DNA from: Pedobacter sp. PLR
GTDB lineage: Bacteria; Bacteroidota; Bacteroidia; Sphingobacteriales; Sphingobacteriaceae
Reading direction: 5' to 3'
NCBI RefSeq assembly: GCF_026239675.1
Contig: NZ_JAPIVQ010000002.1
Span: 434,001-498,000 of the forward strand
DNA: 64,000 nucleotides
Shown piece after piece: positions 62,278 through 64,000 of this stretch. The notes under the pieces were generated by a model that worked only from the letters and a program-made list of their open reading frames with translations, did not search any database and was not told the DNA's origin. Position 1 is the first letter of the stretch. Each line of letters opens with the position of its first letter. The translations under genes were made by a program, and so were the position numbers.

Positions 62278-62407
62278 TCGTTTAACCTTGTTTTATCTTC
62301 ATGAAAGCCATACAGTTGCCATCGCATTTCGATTTGTTCTGCTCTTGCCTTCCTTAGTGTATGGTACTAATCCCTATATTTATCCAATAAGAGAACATCC
62401 AAAGATA

Positions 62408-64000
62408 ATGGTAAAAACAAAAGATAGTATTTTAAAGGACTACCAAAATAACATTGCGGCTCAGGAAATACAGATTTCCGGCCTTAAAAAGAAACTCAAC
62501 AACATCTCTTTTTCAAGATTAGGCTTGTTTATCGTAGAGATTCTGATCATTGCAGCGATCATCAATATAGGATTTATTCCGGTGTTAAGCGGCTTATTAG
62601 TGGTTCCGTTAATATTGTTTCTGGTACTGGTAAAGAAACAAAGTGCAGTTCAGACAGAATTAACTTATGCCGGACAGCTCTTATGGGTCTATCAGAATGA
62701 GGCGAACCAGATGCTAACCGGAAAGAACGGTTACGATAACGGCGAGCATTACCAGGACGAACAACACCCTTATGCCTCAGACCTGGATATTTATGGAGCA
62801 GGCTCATTATACGCTTTCACTAACCGCTGTAAAACAGAAAAAGGACTGAACCTGCTCGCTGAGAATCTAGGTAAACCAAATGATAAAGCAACCATTTTGG
62901 CGCGTCAGGAAGCAATTAAAGAGCTGAGTATCCATATTGATCAGACCTTCCATTTCAGAGCCGAACTTCAAAACCATCAACCAGATCAGCTGCGGGTAAT
63001 TGAAAAAAAACTCATACACAGTTTGCCGGAACAATTGGGCTTTACCAATAACCCATTGTTAAAAGCTTATGTAAAAATAGTCCCTTATCTATCGATGGCG
63101 CTGTTGACAACGGCTATTGTTGTTGGCGGAGCGATGTGGCAAACCTTTGCTTTATATGCCGTTTTCCATGCCGGACTTACCTTCTGGAACTTAAAAAGCA
63201 TCAACCAGGTTTATTATGGTTTTACCGGTGGTGCGAGTCTGCTGACCTCCTTCTCCGGAACCATCAAATGGACGGAAGAAGTGAAATGGAACAGTTCCTA
63301 CATTAAAAATCTATTTACAGAACAAGCAGACGGTCTGCCGGTAAGTGGACAGATTAAACAACTGGCGAAAATTATTCAGGCCTTTGATGCACGTTTAAAT
63401 GTGCTCCTGGGCACTTTGCTAAACCTATTCTTTTTATGGGACCTGAAATGTTGCATGTACCTGAGCAAATGGCATAACCAATATTCAATTCCTGTGCTTA
63501 AAGGATTAACACGAATTAGTGAATTTGAAGAACTAATTTCGTGCGCTACCTTAGCCTATAATCAGCCCGACTGGACTTATCCTGAGTTAGCAAATAGTTT
63601 TCATTTAGAAGCTGTTGCACTTGGTCATCCGCTGATCCCTCAAAGCACGCGCGTGTTAAACGATTTTCAGTTAAACCAACATCCTACAGTAGATATCGTA
63701 ACAGGCTCTAATATGGCCGGAAAAAGCACCTTCCTCAGGACTGTGGGTATCAATATGGTGCTTGCTTTTGCCGGAGCACCAGTATGCGCGGATAAAATGT
63801 CTGTTTCTATTTTCAAGCTGCTTTCTTACATGCGTATAAAAGACTCATTAAACGACCAGACCTCTACCTTTAAAGCAGAGCTGAACCGCTTAAAAATGAT
63901 TCTTGATGCCATCAGTACTTCTTCAAATTCTCTCGTATTGATTGATGAAATGCTAAGAGGAACAAATAGCCGCGACAAATACCTCGGCTCTAAAGTTTTT
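62408..64000 (+). CDS. Membrane-anchored MutS-family ATPase, C-terminus missing
   Basis: 531 codons up to the window end. A short coiled N-terminus is followed by a hydrophobic hairpin (about 42-76). The MutS core-like domain III then begins (DLDIYGAGSLYAFTNRCKTE at about 124), and a second hydrophobic hairpin follows (about 225-262). Lever helices lead to the ABC-type ATPase, with Walker A GSNMAGKST (433-441) and Walker B LVLIDEMLRGTNS (about 509). The mismatch-recognition and connector domains of MutS are absent. Such membrane MutS-like proteins occur in Bacteroidetes, but their role is unknown. The ATG at 62408 is the best start, though the frame stays open for some distance upstream. Confidence 0.82.
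   Translation, partial: MVKTKDSILKDYQNNIAAQEIQISGLKKKLNNISFSRLGLFIVEILIIAAIINIGFIPVLSGLLVVPLILFLVLVKKQSAVQTELTYAGQLLWVYQNEANQMLTGKNGYDNGEHYQDEQHPYASDLDIYGAGSLYAFTNRCKTEKGLNLLAENLGKPNDKATILARQEAIKELSIHIDQTFHFRAELQNHQPDQLRVIEKKLIHSLPEQLGFTNNPLLKAYVKIVPYLSMALLTTAIVVGGAMWQTFALYAVFHAGLTFWNLKSINQVYYGFTGGASLLTSFSGTIKWTEEVKWNSSYIKNLFTEQADGLPVSGQIKQLAKIIQAFDARLNVLLGTLLNLFFLWDLKCCMYLSKWHNQYSIPVLKGLTRISEFEELISCATLAYNQPDWTYPELANSFHLEAVALGHPLIPQSTRVLNDFQLNQHPTVDIVTGSNMAGKSTFLRTVGINMVLAFAGAPVCADKMSVSIFKLLSYMRIKDSLNDQTSTFKAELNRLKMILDAISTSSNSLVLIDEMLRGTNSRDKYLGSKVF

Noticed and set aside
62574..62807. 77-codon open frame on the minus strand
   Set aside because: It is the antisense of the MutS-like gene and its Arg/Ser/Pro-rich composition is not typical of real proteins here.
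1..64000. CRISPR arrays, insertion sequences, integrases or attachment sites
   Set aside because: No spaced direct repeats, transposase motifs or tRNA-associated repeat pairs were seen by eye anywhere in the window.

Overview
The window looks like chromosomal core genome of a Sphingobacteriaceae-type Bacteroidetes, most like Pedobacter. The evidence is phylum-typical promoters (TTG, 18-21 nt, TAnnTTTG), moderate to low GC, phylum-typical families (DUF2723, DUF2027, DUF5606, DUF1634 paired with TSUP, putative porin, VF530) and the ribosomal gene order. I see no insertion sequence, prophage, CRISPR array or integrated element. The genus is inferred from protein likeness recalled without a search.

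Region 1 (1-3750): the start of a DUF2723 membrane protein gene cut by the window edge, tRNA-Gln with its own promoter and terminator, then prs, rplY (L25/Ctc) and pth. Region 2 (3755-9678, minus): a three-gene signalling operon with a 1157-aa CHASE3-GAF-kinase carrying three receiver domains, a stand-alone CheR methyltransferase, and a REC-kinase-REC hybrid. Region 3 (9894-16775): a YffB/ArsC-like protein, a small exported protein, an exported M1 aminopeptidase, a YbdG-like MscS channel, a sorbosone-dehydrogenase-like beta-propeller, a DUF2027 protein without an Smr domain, and a VF530 protein.

Region 4 (17107-37711): the str/S10/spc/alpha ribosomal super-cluster, rpsL-rpsG-fusA-rpsJ, then rplC through rplQ including secY, map, infA, rpmJ and rpoA. 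It is interrupted between rpsJ and rplC by a strong terminator, an antisense coiled-coil membrane protein gene, a TSUP-DUF1634 transporter pair and a new near-consensus promoter. Most long gaps inside the cluster contain inverted repeats. One of them, upstream of rplO, carries a complete promoter in its two arms.

Region 5 (37768-48880): a 2H phosphoesterase, a SAM methyltransferase, dnaK, a sugar nucleotidyltransferase, a HerA-like ATPase, an M42 peptidase, and a pccB-MFS-GNAT operon. Region 6 (49033-53276): a porin divergent from a small unknown membrane protein, a SulP anion transporter and a beta-carbonic anhydrase, plausibly an inorganic anion/bicarbonate uptake locus. Region 7 (53324-64000): pruA, then lpxK-punA-putative porin in overlapping frames, an exported protein with an amidotransferase-like core, ppiB, a DUF5606 protein, a 42-codon membrane protein gene, rlmH, and a membrane-anchored MutS-like ATPase gene cut by the window end.

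The most unusual signals are the CheR/heptad-repeat kinase operon, promoters placed only 3-9 nt before start codons (predicting leaderless mRNAs), the split S10 operon, the promoter-in-hairpin before rplO, and the structured palindrome before rpsL.
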